From Chloroflexota bacterium (GTDB lineage Bacteria > Chloroflexota > Limnocylindria > Limnocylindrales > CSP1-4): 41,331 nt of DNA. The translations under genes and the position numbers were made by a program. The stretch is taken from contig JANYJG010000056.1 of assembly GCA_025358515.1 (NCBI GenBank), positions 1 to 41,331 of the forward strand, given 5' to 3'. How positions within the stretch are numbered: position 1 is the first letter of the stretch; each line of letters opens with the position of its first letter. The notes under the pieces are model-generated. The model was not told the DNA's origin and did no database searches. It worked only from the letters and a program-made list of their open reading frames with translations. Below, piece after piece: positions 10,678 through 20,498 of the stretch.

Positions 10678-10719
10678 ACGTCCGGAGCCCAAGCGGCCTA
10701 TCCGCAGGGCCCCGGACGT
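10678..10719 (-). terminator. Long GC-rich stem-loop between glpK and glpA
   Basis: ACGTCCGG (10678-10685) pairs with CCGGACGT (10712-10719). Inside it GCCC (10687-10690) pairs with GGGC (10707-10710), and GCGG (10693-10696) with CCGC (10702-10705). It lies 16 nt past the glpK stop. There is only a short T run on the minus strand after the stem, so it is more likely a partial terminator or mRNA-stabilising hairpin than a full stop to the operon. The remaining spacer up to glpA shows nothing else. Confidence 0.55.
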
Positions 10720-10734
10720 CGGGTTGCCTAGGGA

Positions 10735-12231
10735 CTACTCGACCCAGTCGAAGGTTCGGGTTACCGCCTTCTTCCAGAGCTTGAGGCCCTTCTCACGAGT
10801 CTTGGCGTCCATCTTGGGCTTCCACTCGTGGTCCTTCTGCCAATTCGCTCGCAGATCCTCGACTTCCTTCCAGAAGCCGACTGCGAGGCCCGCCGCGTAT
10901 GCGGCACCGAGAGCGGTCGTCTCGGCGACCTTCGGCCGAATGACCGGCACGCCCAGGACGTCTGCCTGGAACTGCATGAGCAGGTCGTTGAAGACCATGC
11001 CGCCGTCGACCTTGAGGGCCGTGAGCGGAACTCCGGAGTCGGAGTTCATCGCGTCGAGAACTTCCCGAGTCTGCCAGGCCGTCGCCTCGAGCACTGCCCG
11101 GGCGATGTGGCCCTTGTTCACGTAGCGGGTTAGACCGGCGATGACGCCTCGGGCGTCGCTCTTCCAGTACGGCGCAAACAGACCTGAGAATGCAGGTACG
11201 AAGTACACGCCGCCGTTGTCGTCGACCGTCTTGGCCAGATCCTCGATTTCGCCTGAGGTCTTGATCATGCCCAGGTTGTCGCGCAGCCACTGGACGAGAG
11301 CGCCGGTGATTGCGATCGAACCTTCGAGGGCGTAGACCGCTGGCTGGTCGCCGATCTTGTAGCCGAGCGTGGTCAGGAGGCCGCTCTTGGACTGTATGGG
11401 CTTGGTGCCGGTGTTCAGGAGCATGAAGCAGCCCGTGCCGTAAGTGTTCTTGGCCTCGCCGGCCGAGAAGCACGTCTGACCGAATAGAGCTGCCTGCTGG
11501 TCGCCGAGATCGCCCGCCACCGGGATGCCGGCCAGGTCGCCGACGCCCTTGCCGTAAACGGCGCTGGAGGCCTTGATCGACGGGAGCATGGACCGCGGAA
11601 CGCCCATAACCTTGAGCATGTCCGCGTCCCAGTCCAGCGTTTCCAGGTTCATCAGCATCGTCCGGCTGGCATTGGTTACGTCGGTCACGTGAACGCCGCC
11701 GCTGACTCCGCCGGTGAGGTTCCAGATGCACCAGGTATCGATGTTGCCGAACATCAGATCGCCGGCATCGGCCTTCGCCTGCGCACCCGGGACGTTGTCG
11801 AGGATCCACTTGACCTTCGGGCCCGAGAAGTACGTTGCCAGAGGCAGTCCGACCTTGGCCCGGAAGCGATCCTGGCCGCCGTCCTTTGCCCAGCCGTTGA
11901 TAAGCGTGTCAGTCCTGGTGTCCTGCCACACGATGGCGTTGTAGACCGGCTTGCCGGTCTTGCGGTCCCAGACAACGGCCGTCTCGCGCTGGTTGGTGAT
12001 GCCGACCGCTTCCAGGTCCGATGCCTTGAGTCCGGCCTTGGCGAGACCACCGCGGATGACTTCGACGCAGCGCGTCCAGATCTCGAGCGGATCGTGCTCA
12101 ACCCAGCCCGGCTTGGGGAAGATCTGCTCGTGCTCTTTCTGGTCGATCGCGACGACGCCGCCCGAGTGATTGAAGATCATGAACCGAGTGCTCGTGGTGC
12201 CCTGATCCAGGGCGCCTACGTACTGAGCCAA
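10735..12231 (-). CDS. glpK: Glycerol kinase
   Basis: GlpK makes glycerol-3-phosphate from glycerol and ATP. The protein is 498 residues, normal for the FGGY family. Recognisable segments are [13 protein letters not shown] near the N-terminus, [40 protein letters not shown] and the C-terminal [18 protein letters not shown]. The start is taken as the TTG at 12231, giving [14 protein letters not shown] as in relatives and placing GAGGTG 6 nt upstream. The upstream in-frame GTG at 12240 overlaps that ribosome-binding site. The gene sits between dhaL and glpA, so glycerol phosphorylation and DHA phosphorylation are made from one transcript. Confidence 0.95.
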   Translation of the reverse strand: MAQYVGALDQGTTSTRFMIFNHSGGVVAIDQKEHEQIFPKPGWVEHDPLEIWTRCVEVIRGGLAKAGLKASDLEAVGITNQRETAVVWDRKTGKPVYNAIVWQDTRTDTLINGWAKDGGQDRFRAKVGLPLATYFSGPKVKWILDNVPGAQAKADAGDLMFGNIDTWCIWNLTGGVSGGVHVTDVTNASRTMLMNLETLDWDADMLKVMGVPRSMLPSIKASSAVYGKGVGDLAGIPVAGDLGDQQAALFGQTCFSAGEAKNTYGTGCFMLLNTGTKPIQSKSGLLTTLGYKIGDQPAVYALEGSIAITGALVQWLRDNLGMIKTSGEIEDLAKTVDDNGGVYFVPAFSGLFAPYWKSDARGVIAGLTRYVNKGHIARAVLEATAWQTREVLDAMNSDSGVPLTALKVDGGMVFNDLLMQFQADVLGVPVIRPKVAETTALGAAYAAGLAVGFWKEVEDLRANWQKDHEWKPKMDAKTREKGLKLWKKAVTRTFDWVE

Positions 12232-12258
12232 TTCATTCACCTCTTGCGCTTGATGTGA

Positions 12259-12932
<674 letters not shown>

Positions 12933-12936
<4 letters not shown>

Positions 12937-13931
12937 AGGCCCCAACGCAGGGCCGGCGTAAGGACCGGTGCATCCCAGAAGCGGATCAACTCATCGTCGA
13001 GGCGAAGAAGGGAAATCGAGCAGCCGGCCATTTCGAGTGAGGTGATGTAGCTGCCGACCAGATTCCGGGCAATGGTGATGCCACGGCCCTTGAGAATGCG
13101 GTTGATGGCGTTGTAGACGACGTATAGCTCGATCAACGGCGTCCCGCCCATACCGTTGACGAACGCCAGAACGCGGTCTCCCGAACGGAACGGCAGGTCG
13201 TCCAATACCGGGATCATGAGCATCTCGGCGATGTCGTCGGCGCTGGCGAGCTTCATCCTGGTTCGACCAGGCTCGCCGTGGATGCCAACGCCGATCTCCA
13301 TCTCGTCGTCCGCGAGATCGAAGGTCGGCTTGCCTGCGGCCGGCACGGTGCAACTCGTTAGGGCCATGCCCATCGAGCGAACGTTGTCCTGGACCTTCTG
13401 GCAAATGGCCGTCACTTTGTCCAGGTCCGCTCCGGCTTCGGCACAGCCGCCAACGATCTTCTCCGCCAGGACGGTACCGCCGACGCCGCGCCGGCCCGCC
13501 GTATAAAGCGAGTCCTTCACGGCCACGTCGTCCGCCATGACGACCGCCTTGACCCTGATCCCGTCGGATTCGGCCAGCTGGGCGGCAAGATCGAAGTTCA
13601 TTACATCGCCGGTGTAGTTCTTCACGATGTGAAGTACGCCTGCACCGCCGTCTACTGCCTTGGTGGCTACCTGCATCTGGTCCGGCACTGGCGAGGTGAA
13701 GACCGCGCCCGCGCAGGCGGCGTCGAGCATGCCCATTCCAACGAAGCCACCGTGCATCGGTTCGTGGCCGGATCCGCCGCCGGAGATGACACCGACCTTG
13801 CCTTTGCGTGGCGCGTCCTTGCGGACGATGACGTTGGGTTCTTCGATGCGAATCAGATCGGCGTGGGCCGCGGCCATGCCTGCCAGCGCCTCGTCGACCA
13901 CGCGCTCAGGCGCGTTGATAAGCTTCTTCAT
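12933..13931 (-). CDS. dhaK: Dihydroxyacetone kinase substrate-binding subunit DhaK
   Basis: DhaK binds dihydroxyacetone covalently and is phosphorylated by DhaL. This 332-residue protein keeps the key residues at positions matching E. coli DhaK: H218 in GVGIHGEPG (hemiaminal histidine), H56 in GGGSGHEP and D109 in NYTGDVMNF. The start ATG at 13931 has AGGAG 5 nt upstream; the frame is open further upstream but without support. It lies 91 nt after glpF and overlaps dhaL by 4 bp. Confidence 0.95.
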
Positions 13932-14022
13932 GGCAACTCCTACCACGAGATTGAGACACTCCAGAGGTGGTTCGACCGCCGAGCGGCATGGGCCAAAACC
14001 GGCGGTCGAACAGGGTGCCAGG

Positions 14023-14787
14023 CTAGTGCGGAATGGCCGGGATGACGGAACCGGTGAAGGCGTAGAAGAAGACGATGGCGGCCAATGCTCCGCCAACCAA
14101 CGGCGCGATAACCGGAACCCAGGAATAGGCCCAGTCGGAATTGCCCTTGCCCGGGATCGGCAGCAGGAAGTGCGCGATGCGCGGCCCCAAGTCGCGGGCC
14201 GGGTTAATCGCGTATCCGGTAGTGCCGCCGAGGGAAAGGCCGATCACGACGATCAGCAACGCGACGGGCAGGGCGCCCACTGTCGCCGGAGCCAGGCTGT
14301 GCGGCTGGCCAAAGGCGAAAATGACGAACACCAGAACGAAGGTGCCGATCAACTCCGAGATGAAGTTGAGGGGGTAGTTGCGGATCCCAGGAGCAGTACT
14401 GAACACGGCCAGCTTGAGGCCCGGGTCCTCGGTCGCCTTGAAGTGGTCCCAGTAATGAAGGGCCACGAGGCAGGCACCGATGAAGGCACCGACCATTTCA
14501 CCGGCGACGTACCAGGGAACCATATCCCACGTGACGAGGGTACTTCCCTGCTTCATCGCTTCCATCGTGGCAAGGCCGAGCGTGACGGCGGGGTTCAGGT
14601 GGGCGCCGCTGAGCGGTCCGGCAACAACCACGCCGACGTACACGGCCAAGCCCCATGCCAGGGTTATCACGATCCAGCCGGCATTGTTGGCTTTGGATTT
14701 CGCGAGCAGGACGCCGGCTACAACTCCGTCGCCGAGCAGGATGAGGAGCGCGGTGCCGAATACCTCGGCAAAGAACTTCTCGAGCAT
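14023..14787 (-). CDS. glpF: Glycerol facilitator (MIP family channel)
   Basis: GlpF is an inner-membrane channel for glycerol uptake. The 254-residue protein is very hydrophobic and has the two half-helix motifs of the family, NPA at 65-67 ([12 protein letters not shown]) and NPA at 195-197 ([13 protein letters not shown]). The aspartate after the second NPAR is typical of glycerol-conducting members rather than water channels. The start ATG at 14787 follows GGAG/AAGAG on the minus strand. It is the first gene of the operon, and its upstream region holds several inverted repeats. Confidence 0.93.
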   Translation of the reverse strand: MLEKFFAEVFGTALLILLGDGVVAGVLLAKSKANNAGWIVITLAWGLAVYVGVVVAGPLSGAHLNPAVTLGLATMEAMKQGSTLVTWDMVPWYVAGEMVGAFIGACLVALHYWDHFKATEDPGLKLAVFSTAPGIRNYPLNFISELIGTFVLVFVIFAFGQPHSLAPATVGALPVALLIVVIGLSLGGTTGYAINPARDLGPRIAHFLLPIPGKGNSDWAYSWVPVIAPLVGGALAAIVFFYAFTGSVIPAIPH

Positions 14788-15039
14788 GGGCTCTTCTCCG
14801 AAGGCACCCCATTCGCCTGGGCGCACCCAAAGGCTGGGCGACTCCCGCGACCGGGGTTGATGGGTTGGCTAGCTAACGGCAAGACTGCATGTGTCGGCGG
14901 CCGGCGAACCGCGGGATCCAAACATCGGATCGTGGCCGGTCGCCATTGACATCGCTCATGCCTCCTTTCAGGGGTCGAGCCTGCGGATGGCGCACAATTG
15001 CGCCGTGGGGGTGTCGGACCCCGCAACCTGGCCAAACTC

Positions 15040-15068
15040 TATGGCGGATGCAGAGCCATAAACGTCAA
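15040..15068 (-). promoter_or_regulatory. Candidate glpF operon -35 box overlapping an inverted repeat
   Basis: On the minus strand TTGACG (15068-15063) is a good -35 hexamer. The -10 region is weak (CCATAG at about 18-nt spacing). The 6-bp inverted repeat TATGGC-N9-GCCATA (15040-15060) fills the space between them, a classic repressor position. The leader to glpF would be about 250 nt. Confidence 0.35.
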
Positions 15069-15113
15069 ATCATTCTCAGAATGTTCCGCCTGCCGGCGGG
15101 CCGCAGTTTCGGG

Positions 15114-15143
15114 TTGACGGAGATTGTTCTCCGGTGCAACAAT
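15114..15143 (+). promoter_or_regulatory. Candidate promoter of the OmpR-type regulator gene
   Basis: TTGACG (15114-15119) is followed 18 nt later by AACAAT (15138-15143), about 50 nt before the GTG start at 15195. The fit is 5/6 and 4/6 to the sigma-70 consensus. Confidence 0.4.
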
Positions 15144-15194
15144 CCACTGGGGATCGACCGCAGCCAGCTGCACGCAAGGACTTCAGGAGGTCGC

Positions 15195-15857
15195 GTGGAG
15201 GTTCGGCACCGCGGCGGGAGGCATCCACGCCTCGCCGTCGTTGAGTACGAAGACGACATCGCCGATCTCGTTCAGACGTGGCTCGCCCAGCACGGCCTCG
15301 AAACGGTCCCAATCGGGAGTGGGGCCGGCAGTTGGAGAGAGATGTCCGCCCCCGATAGAGCGGGCGCCCAGAACCAGTTCGACACCACTCGTCAGCAGCC
15401 TCGTGGGGCATCGTCCGCGCCCAATTACGAGGAGCCCGCAGGCTGGGTCAATGCACGGGGGCGGAGACGCGCTCATCAATCGGCAGACGACCTGATCAGA
15501 GTGGGCCCGGTGGCGATAGATCCCTCTCGCCGATCAGTCCAAGTAAACGGCATCGAGGTTCACCTGACGCCGACCGAGTTCAGGCTCCTCCGCCACCTGG
15601 CCGAAAACCCCGATCGCCTCGTCGGTCACCGCGAGTTGCTGGTTACCGTCTGGGGCCACGGCTACGAAGCCGACATCCACTTGCTCCAGGTCACAATGCG
15701 CAGCCTGCGCGCTCGCATCGCCCTGGTAACAGATCAGCCCATCACGGAAACCGTGTACGGCGCCGGATACCGGATGGCTTGCCCAGACGAGCGGTCGAAG
15801 CCCGACCTCGAGCACGCTAGCTGGACAGGTCGAGTTCCGAACCAGCGCCGTCGCTAA
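15195..15857 (+). CDS. OmpR-type winged-helix regulator with a truncated receiver domain
   Basis: The C-terminal half of this 220-residue protein is a complete Trans_reg_C winged helix: a DPSRRSVQVNG strand, HLTPTEFRLLRHLAENP, RELLVTVWG, then SLRARI and the wing TVYGAGYRM. The N-terminus has only the first strand and helix of a receiver, LAVVEYEDDIADLVQTWLAQHG. After that comes a linker with no phosphorylatable aspartate, no T/S and no lysine position. The space left (about 170 nt) is too short for the missing part, and other frames do not supply it. The start GTG at 15195 has AGGAGG 4 nt upstream. It probably binds DNA without phosphorelay control and is the likely regulator of the divergent glycerol/DHA operon, both inferences. 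Confidence 0.8.
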   Translation: MEVRHRGGRHPRLAVVEYEDDIADLVQTWLAQHGLETVPIGSGAGSWREMSAPDRAGAQNQFDTTRQQPRGASSAPNYEEPAGWVNARGRRRAHQSADDLIRVGPVAIDPSRRSVQVNGIEVHLTPTEFRLLRHLAENPDRLVGHRELLVTVWGHGYEADIHLLQVTMRSLRARIALVTDQPITETVYGAGYRMACPDERSKPDLEHASWTGRVPNQRRR

Positions 15858-15875
15858 CGGTTGCGCGTCCTCGGT

Positions 15876-17060
15876 TCAGCCGACCGCGTGACCCACGATC
15901 GTTCCAAGGCCGAATGTGATCGACGCTGCGACCATGCCCAGTAGAACCTGACGCCCGCCGGTCAGCAACACGCTGGAACCTGTAACTATCGTGATCGCGG
16001 CGCCCACGACCATCAGTGCCATGGCACTTACGACGATCGAGGCAACGACCGCGGCCATCCCCGAAGCGAAGATGAACGGCGCCAGGGGCACGATCGCGCC
16101 CAATGCGAACAGCAGGAATGATGTAGAGGCAGCGACCCAAGCCGAGCCGCCGAGTGCGTCAGGGTCGATCCCGAGCTCCTCGCGGGCCAGCGTATCCACA
16201 GCCCGCCCCAAGTCCCCGCCCACGATCGACTTGGACATCACCCGGGCCTGCTCGGCGGTCAGGCCCTTGGACTGGTAGATGAGCGTCAGCTCCTCCTCTT
16301 CCTCGTCCGGAACCATGAGGAGCTCTTCCCGCTCGACACGAACCTGGTGGGCGTACAACTCACGAGCGCTCTGGACCGAGAGCCACTCCCCGATTGCCAT
16401 GGAAAGAGCGCCGGCCAGCAAGCCCGCGAAGCCTGCGACCAGGACGGCATGTCCGCCGCCGGAAGCCCCGGCAACGCCCATCGAGAGGCTCAGGTTGGAG
16501 ATAAGCCCGTCGTTGGCGCCCAGAACTGCCGCCCGCAGCTGGTTGCCGCCGCTGCCACGATGGCGTCCCTCGATCCTGGCAATCGTCCCACCTTCGACGC
16601 CCCTGCCCTGCGCCAACTCGCGGAACAGCCGCGCATGTGAGCGCTCATCCCCGGGCATCCTCGCCAGCGCTTCCGGCTGCTCGTCGTACATTGCCTCGTC
16701 CGCCGCCTCTCGCTCGGCGATCGTCGGCACAACGAGGCTGGGCCCGAAATGGCGGGCGATGAACATGAGGGCTCGGGCACGCCAGGCTGGGTGCATACCC
16801 TTGGTGTTTACGCCGGCATCTTCGAGCAGACCGCTCCACACGTCGGCGTGGACCTGCTCGACTCTTGCCATCCGCGTGTAGAAGTCTTTAAGGGTCTGGC
16901 TCGTCTCCTTCTTGACTAGGAGCGAGTACAGAGCGATTGCATCAATCTCGCCCTGAAGGTTCTCGCGATAGCGAGCGAGATCCTCCTTGGTCGGCGCTGT
17001 CGGAGCGGCAAGGGGCGTCGGTTTGGCCTTGGGCCGGGTCGGCTTGGTCTGGGAGCTCAT
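15876..17060 (-). CDS. Ferritin-like domain fused to a VIT1/CCC1 transporter (MbfA type)
   Basis: This 394-residue protein joins a rubrerythrin/ferritin-like four-helix domain (about residues 25-160) to a VIT1/CCC1 membrane domain (about 170-394). The first has metal-binding signatures in EIDAIALY, EQVHADVW and ERSHARLF. The second contains LRAAVLGANDGLISNLSL and several C-terminal membrane helices. The architecture is that of MbfA, known in rhizobia as a membrane ferritin that exports iron and protects from peroxide. The N-terminus is Lys/Pro/Thr-rich. The ATG at 17060 is used although no ribosome-binding site is clear. It faces the regulator gene convergently with 18 nt between. Confidence 0.87.
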   Translation of the reverse strand: MSSQTKPTRPKAKPTPLAAPTAPTKEDLARYRENLQGEIDAIALYSLLVKKETSQTLKDFYTRMARVEQVHADVWSGLLEDAGVNTKGMHPAWRARALMFIARHFGPSLVVPTIAEREAADEAMYDEQPEALARMPGDERSHARLFRELAQGRGVEGGTIARIEGRHRGSGGNQLRAAVLGANDGLISNLSLSMGVAGASGGGHAVLVAGFAGLLAGALSMAIGEWLSVQSARELYAHQVRVEREELLMVPDEEEEELTLIYQSKGLTAEQARVMSKSIVGGDLGRAVDTLAREELGIDPDALGGSAWVAASTSFLLFALGAIVPLAPFIFASGMAAVVASIVVSAMALMVVGAAITIVTGSSVLLTGGRQVLLGMVAASITFGLGTIVGHAVG

Positions 17061-17151
17061 CAGGGTAGTGTCGCCGGTCTGAGTCGGATCGACAACGCCG
17101 AGTCGTCGCGAGTTCGAAGCCGGCCCGAAACACGGGCCGCAGCGGGGGCCG

Positions 17152-17772
17152 CTAGCTTCGCTTCGCGACCATTCCGTTTGGCATCCTAGACGAGAGCGAG
17201 GTCGTGGTGCCCTTACCTGGCAACCAGGTCCGGATACGCTCGCCCAGCTTGGAGCGTCGCTCTGAGCCCCATACGAATATGTCGGCACCGCCGCCGTACG
17301 GGCAGAAGGCGTCACCCGTGGCCGGACAGAAGACGGCGATTCGGCCAACTTGCTCCCGCGCGACGGCGAGCCACACGCGATCCATGCAGCCTCGCTGCCA
17401 GCTCAACGTGGTGGCCACGAATTCCGCTCGATTGGTGTCCGTCAGGTAGTCCCCCAGCGCATCCAACCAGCCGTCCGGCGGCGTGATCGTGGTTGCGCCC
17501 ATGGCCCGCAACTCGGCCGTCTCTTCGCGGCGCGGATCGAGGTGAATGCCCAGAACCAGGACCGTCGTTCCGGTGAACAGGGCGCTGGCCACGGCGTCGA
17601 AACGGGAGACGACCGTAGCCTCATGGCTGCTGCCGTTGGCCGAGTCCGACGCGTCGCGGAGGTCGTGGATGCGCGTCCACACCGCCGCGTGAGTGAATCG
17701 AAGCATGAAGCCAACCGGCGGTTGACCCGAGTATTGAGACTGCCAGGCGTCTAATGCTTCGTGGACGTCCAT
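17152..17772 (-). CDS. Hypothetical protein (206 residues)
   Basis: The protein is soluble-looking with no signal peptide or membrane helix. It opens MDVHEALDAWQSQY and ends with a basic tail. A segment PYGGGADIFVWG follows a possible beta-strand IAVFCPATGDAF, which faintly recalls DUF3885-like proteins, but this cannot be confirmed by eye. The ATG at 17772 (GGA just upstream) is preferred; a TTG at 17838 would add 22 residues. It lies 91 nt upstream of the MbfA-like gene in the same direction and could be co-transcribed. Function unknown. Confidence 0.65.
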   Translation of the reverse strand: MDVHEALDAWQSQYSGQPPVGFMLRFTHAAVWTRIHDLRDASDSANGSSHEATVVSRFDAVASALFTGTTVLVLGIHLDPRREETAELRAMGATTITPPDGWLDALGDYLTDTNRAEFVATTLSWQRGCMDRVWLAVAREQVGRIAVFCPATGDAFCPYGGGADIFVWGSERRSKLGERIRTWLPGKGTTTSLSSRMPNGMVAKRS

Positions 17773-18061
17773 CGGTCCGATCTGGGTGGAAGTCAGGCTA
17801 TGGTCCGAGCCGTCGCAGACGCCGTACGGCACCGGCAATCGGCGAATTCCCCGCTCTGAACTCTATGTCACATGCAGGGGTTGAACGTGGCCATACCCTA
17901 CCCGGAAAGTCCCCGATATACAACGTGCACTCACGGGCTGATAAGCCGCGGGATCGCGCCGAAGGTTTACGTGGAGCTTACCTGAGCCGCCTGGAAACCA
18001 GAGACAAACCAACGACCATCCCGAAGTCAGCTCAAATGCCTGCGACATGGAGACCAACCAG
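17773..18061. other. Divergent intergenic region
   Basis: No gene is seen. It must hold the promoters of the minus-strand hypothetical gene and the plus-strand lipoprotein gene. I looked for riboswitch cores such as c-di-GMP, c-di-AMP and cobalamin aptamers and did not recognise one. Confidence 0.35.
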
Positions 18062-18451
18062 GTGAACCGTTCCGAGAGATCTAAAGTCGGCATCGCGGCC
18101 ATGCTGCTCATCGTCGGTCTAGCCACGGTGGCATGCGCCGATAATGGCGGTTCTGCCCATCAGACGGCGGGGCCCGCCACCGCGCAGCGGACCTTGAACG
18201 CCACCCCGACGGACGCATCCAACGCCGCCGACGCGCTCCCCGTGAACGTGGCTCCGGTCCAGACCGACACCACGACCCCCGCCGCGACGACCGCGTCGCA
18301 AGTAAGCGTCGCCCCGGGCGGGTCCGCCGTTCCCGGCGCCGCGGGCGACCCGCTCGACACGGAACTGCAACAGCTCGACCAGATGATCAACGGCGTTCAG
18401 AGCTCCGTCTCCGGCGACGTCTCAGGCGACGTCTCAGGCGACGGCGAATAG
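18062..18451 (+). CDS. Small secreted lipoprotein
   Basis: This 129-residue protein starts with basic residues and a hydrophobic stretch ending in the lipobox GLATVAC, so it should be a lipid-anchored exported protein. The mature part is low-complexity, rich in Ala, Thr, Asp and Pro, and ends in a short repeat SGDVSGDVSGDGE. The GTG at 18062 has GGAG 9 nt upstream; the ATG at 18047 has no ribosome-binding site. The next gene encodes another exported protein 34 nt downstream, so the two are likely an operon. No family recognised. Confidence 0.7.
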   Translation: MNRSERSKVGIAAMLLIVGLATVACADNGGSAHQTAGPATAQRTLNATPTDASNAADALPVNVAPVQTDTTTPAATTASQVSVAPGGSAVPGAAGDPLDTELQQLDQMINGVQSSVSGDVSGDVSGDGE

Positions 18452-18485
18452 CGCGACTTAACCGCGACATATTAAGGAGACTTCG

Positions 18486-19244
18486 ATGAAGATCCGCTTC
18501 CCCGCAATCCTGGCCAGCCTTGCCATCGGCGGGACCCTGCTGGTTTCCTCGGCGGCCATAGCAACCGCGACCCCTCCGCCGGCCGGCCCCGCAGGCAGGG
18601 GCGTGTGCGCCACAGTGGCCGTCGCCGCCAGAACGGGCGGTACCGTGGACGAGTGGCGCGCCTTCGGCGATTGCGAGATCGCTCGCCGCTTCACGACCCT
18701 CACCACCCTGGCCACAAAGGTTTCCGGGTCCAAGGTTCTAACGTCATCCGATACGACCGCTCTGACCGCGGAAATCGCATCGGTCCGGACTGGCCTGACT
18801 GCCCTTAAGACGACCATCGACTCCGAGACCAATCGTTCCGCCCTCAAGGCCGACATCGCCAAGGTCGCGACCGGCTACCGCGTCTACCTGCTGGTCGCGC
18901 CCCAGGTCCATCTAGCCAACGGGGCGGATGGCATCCTTGCCACGCAGGCTGTCTTCGGCAAGGTCAACACCAACCTGGCCACCCGCATCGCTACGGCGAA
19001 GGCGGCCGGCAAGGACACGGCGGCGGCCCAGACCGCTCTCGACGCCATGAACGCCGCCGTAACCCAGGCGGTCGGCCTGGCTCAGCCCATCCCCGCCAGG
19101 ATTCTGGCCCTGACTCCGTCCGGCTGGAACTCCGGCACTGCCGGCCCGATCCTCACCCAGGCGCGAGCCGATCTTGTTCAGGCTCGCGGACTCCTGCAGT
19201 CCGCCCGAGCAGACGCCAAGGCTTGCCGAGACGCCCTCAAGTAA
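18486..19244 (+). CDS. Secreted helical protein of unknown function
   Basis: The 252-residue protein has a Sec signal peptide (MKIRFPAILASLAIGGTLLV and a likely AxA-type cleavage before TPPPAGPAG). The mature part is mostly Ala/Thr/Leu-rich helices. Cysteines occur near the N-terminus (GVCATVA, GDCEIARRF) and at the end (AKACRDALK), so disulfides are possible. AAGGAG precedes the ATG with good spacing. It follows the lipoprotein gene. I do not recognise the family beyond a general likeness to exported helical proteins of Chloroflexota. Confidence 0.75.
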   Translation: MKIRFPAILASLAIGGTLLVSSAAIATATPPPAGPAGRGVCATVAVAARTGGTVDEWRAFGDCEIARRFTTLTTLATKVSGSKVLTSSDTTALTAEIASVRTGLTALKTTIDSETNRSALKADIAKVATGYRVYLLVAPQVHLANGADGILATQAVFGKVNTNLATRIATAKAAGKDTAAAQTALDAMNAAVTQAVGLAQPIPARILALTPSGWNSGTAGPILTQARADLVQARGLLQSARADAKACRDALK

Positions 19245-19330
19245 CCTCGACCCAACTTGCGCGGCTCCGCCCTTCCAAGGTCGGGGCCGCGTTTCTCTGT
19301 CTCAGGCTTCGTCGGGCATCAACCCGGCCG

Positions 19331-20353
19331 TCAAGGTCGCCATGGCCGAAGCCGGTCCGGCCTATCCTCGATGGCGGCCTCTTGCACGAGGCTGCGGTCC
19401 CCAGGCTCCGTGCCGAGCCTGTCAATTTCGGCCCATTCGCCCGCGGTGGGCCGTCCAGTTGCGGCAGCCGGGAGAGAGGTCGGCAGACGGCCCGCTGGCG
19501 TCGGCAAAGCGGGCAACGGGATCGGGTGCGGGGCCACCCAGGTAGCGGGCTCCGGAATCGGGGCTTCTGCCTCGGGCGCCTTGGGCTTCTGCGCCGTCTT
19601 GGCCTCACGTGAGGGCTCAGGCTCACGCACGGGCTTGGCCGCCTTGGGCGCCGGGACCGTGGTCTTGAGGCCCGCCGGCTTGGCCGTCCGAACCGCCGCT
19701 CCGGCCGTAGTCGCCGCCTTGCGATCCGCTGCCTCGGGAGCCGGCCGGGGCAACTGAAGCGGGGCCTTCCCAATCGCAGGCTTGGGGGCAGGCTTGGGCG
19801 CAGGCTTGGGCGCAGGCTTGGGCGCAGGCTTGGGCGCAGGCTTGGGCGCCGGCTTGGGGGCAGGCTTGGGGGCAGGCTTGGGCGCAGGCTTCCGTACGGC
19901 GACCCCGCCGGTCGCCGCCGCGACCAACTGGATTGGCTGAGAAGTTCGGCCGTCTATCGCCGATATCAGACCCCTTACGAATTCACAGATCTGATCCGCT
20001 TCCTCGTCCATGCCCTTGATGAACTGGCCTTCCAGCTGGACCGCGACCAAGCGATGACCGCCGACCGCATCGACGCTCAGTTCGGTAACCTGGAGTTTGG
20101 ACCAGCGGATTAGCTTCCCCGTGGCGCGAGCGCCCTCGCCTGGTGTGTTGACGCGGACGGAAACCGATACGAGACCGGCCATCGTGGACGCCAGAACCGA
20201 GTATCGGACAGCCGGGTCGTCGCCCCACGAGACCCAGCATTCCGGGTTGTCGCCTGCTCCCAGATCGACGAGTACAGGCTTGAGAACCGCCAGGACGCTC
20301 GCATTCATCGAATCGCGGTTGGGAGCCGCCTTTCGCCAATCGCTCAGAAGCAT
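19331..20353 (-). CDS. Hypothetical protein with a (PAPK)n linker
   Basis: The 340-residue protein has a folded-looking N-terminal region of about 140 residues ([39 protein letters not shown]) with no signal peptide. A stiff linker of about ten KPAP units follows, then a Pro/Ala/Lys-rich tail. The linker resembles those that span the periplasm in TonB-like proteins, but no membrane helix is present. The ATG at 20353 is chosen because GAGAGG lies about 7 nt upstream; a GTG at 20410 is in frame without such a site. Function unknown. Confidence 0.65.
   Translation of the reverse strand: MLLSDWRKAAPNRDSMNASVLAVLKPVLVDLGAGDNPECWVSWGDDPAVRYSVLASTMAGLVSVSVRVNTPGEGARATGKLIRWSKLQVTELSVDAVGGHRLVAVQLEGQFIKGMDEEADQICEFVRGLISAIDGRTSQPIQLVAAATGGVAVRKPAPKPAPKPAPKPAPKPAPKPAPKPAPKPAPKPAPKPAIGKAPLQLPRPAPEAADRKAATTAGAAVRTAKPAGLKTTVPAPKAAKPVREPEPSREAKTAQKPKAPEAEAPIPEPATWVAPHPIPLPALPTPAGRLPTSLPAAATGRPTAGEWAEIDRLGTEPGDRSLVQEAAIEDRPDRLRPWRP
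19778..19893. repeat. 12-bp tandem repeat encoding PAPK units
   Basis: Nine full copies and a partial tenth of a 12-bp unit (consensus GGCTTGGGCGCA on the plus strand, with G/C and A/C variants at two positions) lie in tandem inside the minus-strand gene 19331-20353. The unit length is a multiple of three, so copy-number change keeps the frame. Confidence 0.95.
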
Positions 20354-20498
20354 CCGGTAGCCTCTCCAATTCGCCAGAAGTTCGTGGATCGTCCTGTGCG
20401 AGGCTATCACGGCCGGTCCGCGGACGAGGAGGATATCGGCCTCTGGGATGACCGCAGACCGTCGGTAGCTGCAACCTGAACCCCGCCGGAGGATGCAA

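Larger units (their letters stand above)
14788..15194. promoter_or_regulatory. Divergent control region between glpF and the regulator gene
   Basis: This 407-nt spacer has no gene but is rich in dyad symmetry. TATGGC-N9-GCCATA lies at 15040-15060. GGCGCA-N4-TGCGCC lies at 14989-15004. CATTC-TCA-GAATG spans about 15071-15083, and GGGGT-N5-ACCCC about 15007-15021. Promoter-like hexamers occur in both directions and are listed separately. The arrangement suggests the operon and the regulator gene are controlled together. Confidence 0.5.

Noticed and set aside
8688-10784. A 698-codon plus-strand open frame opposite glpA and glpB
   Set aside because: It lies antisense to well-supported genes, has no recognisable domain and is a common artefact of high-GC codon bias.
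17839-18046. Possible riboswitch (c-di-GMP, c-di-AMP or cobalamin) before the lipoprotein gene
   Set aside because: Some GC-rich snapback sequence is present but none of the conserved aptamer cores could be matched.
19778-19893. Tandem repeats as a possible CRISPR array
   Set aside because: Units are 12 bp, contiguous without spacers and encode PAPK in frame; no cas genes are near.
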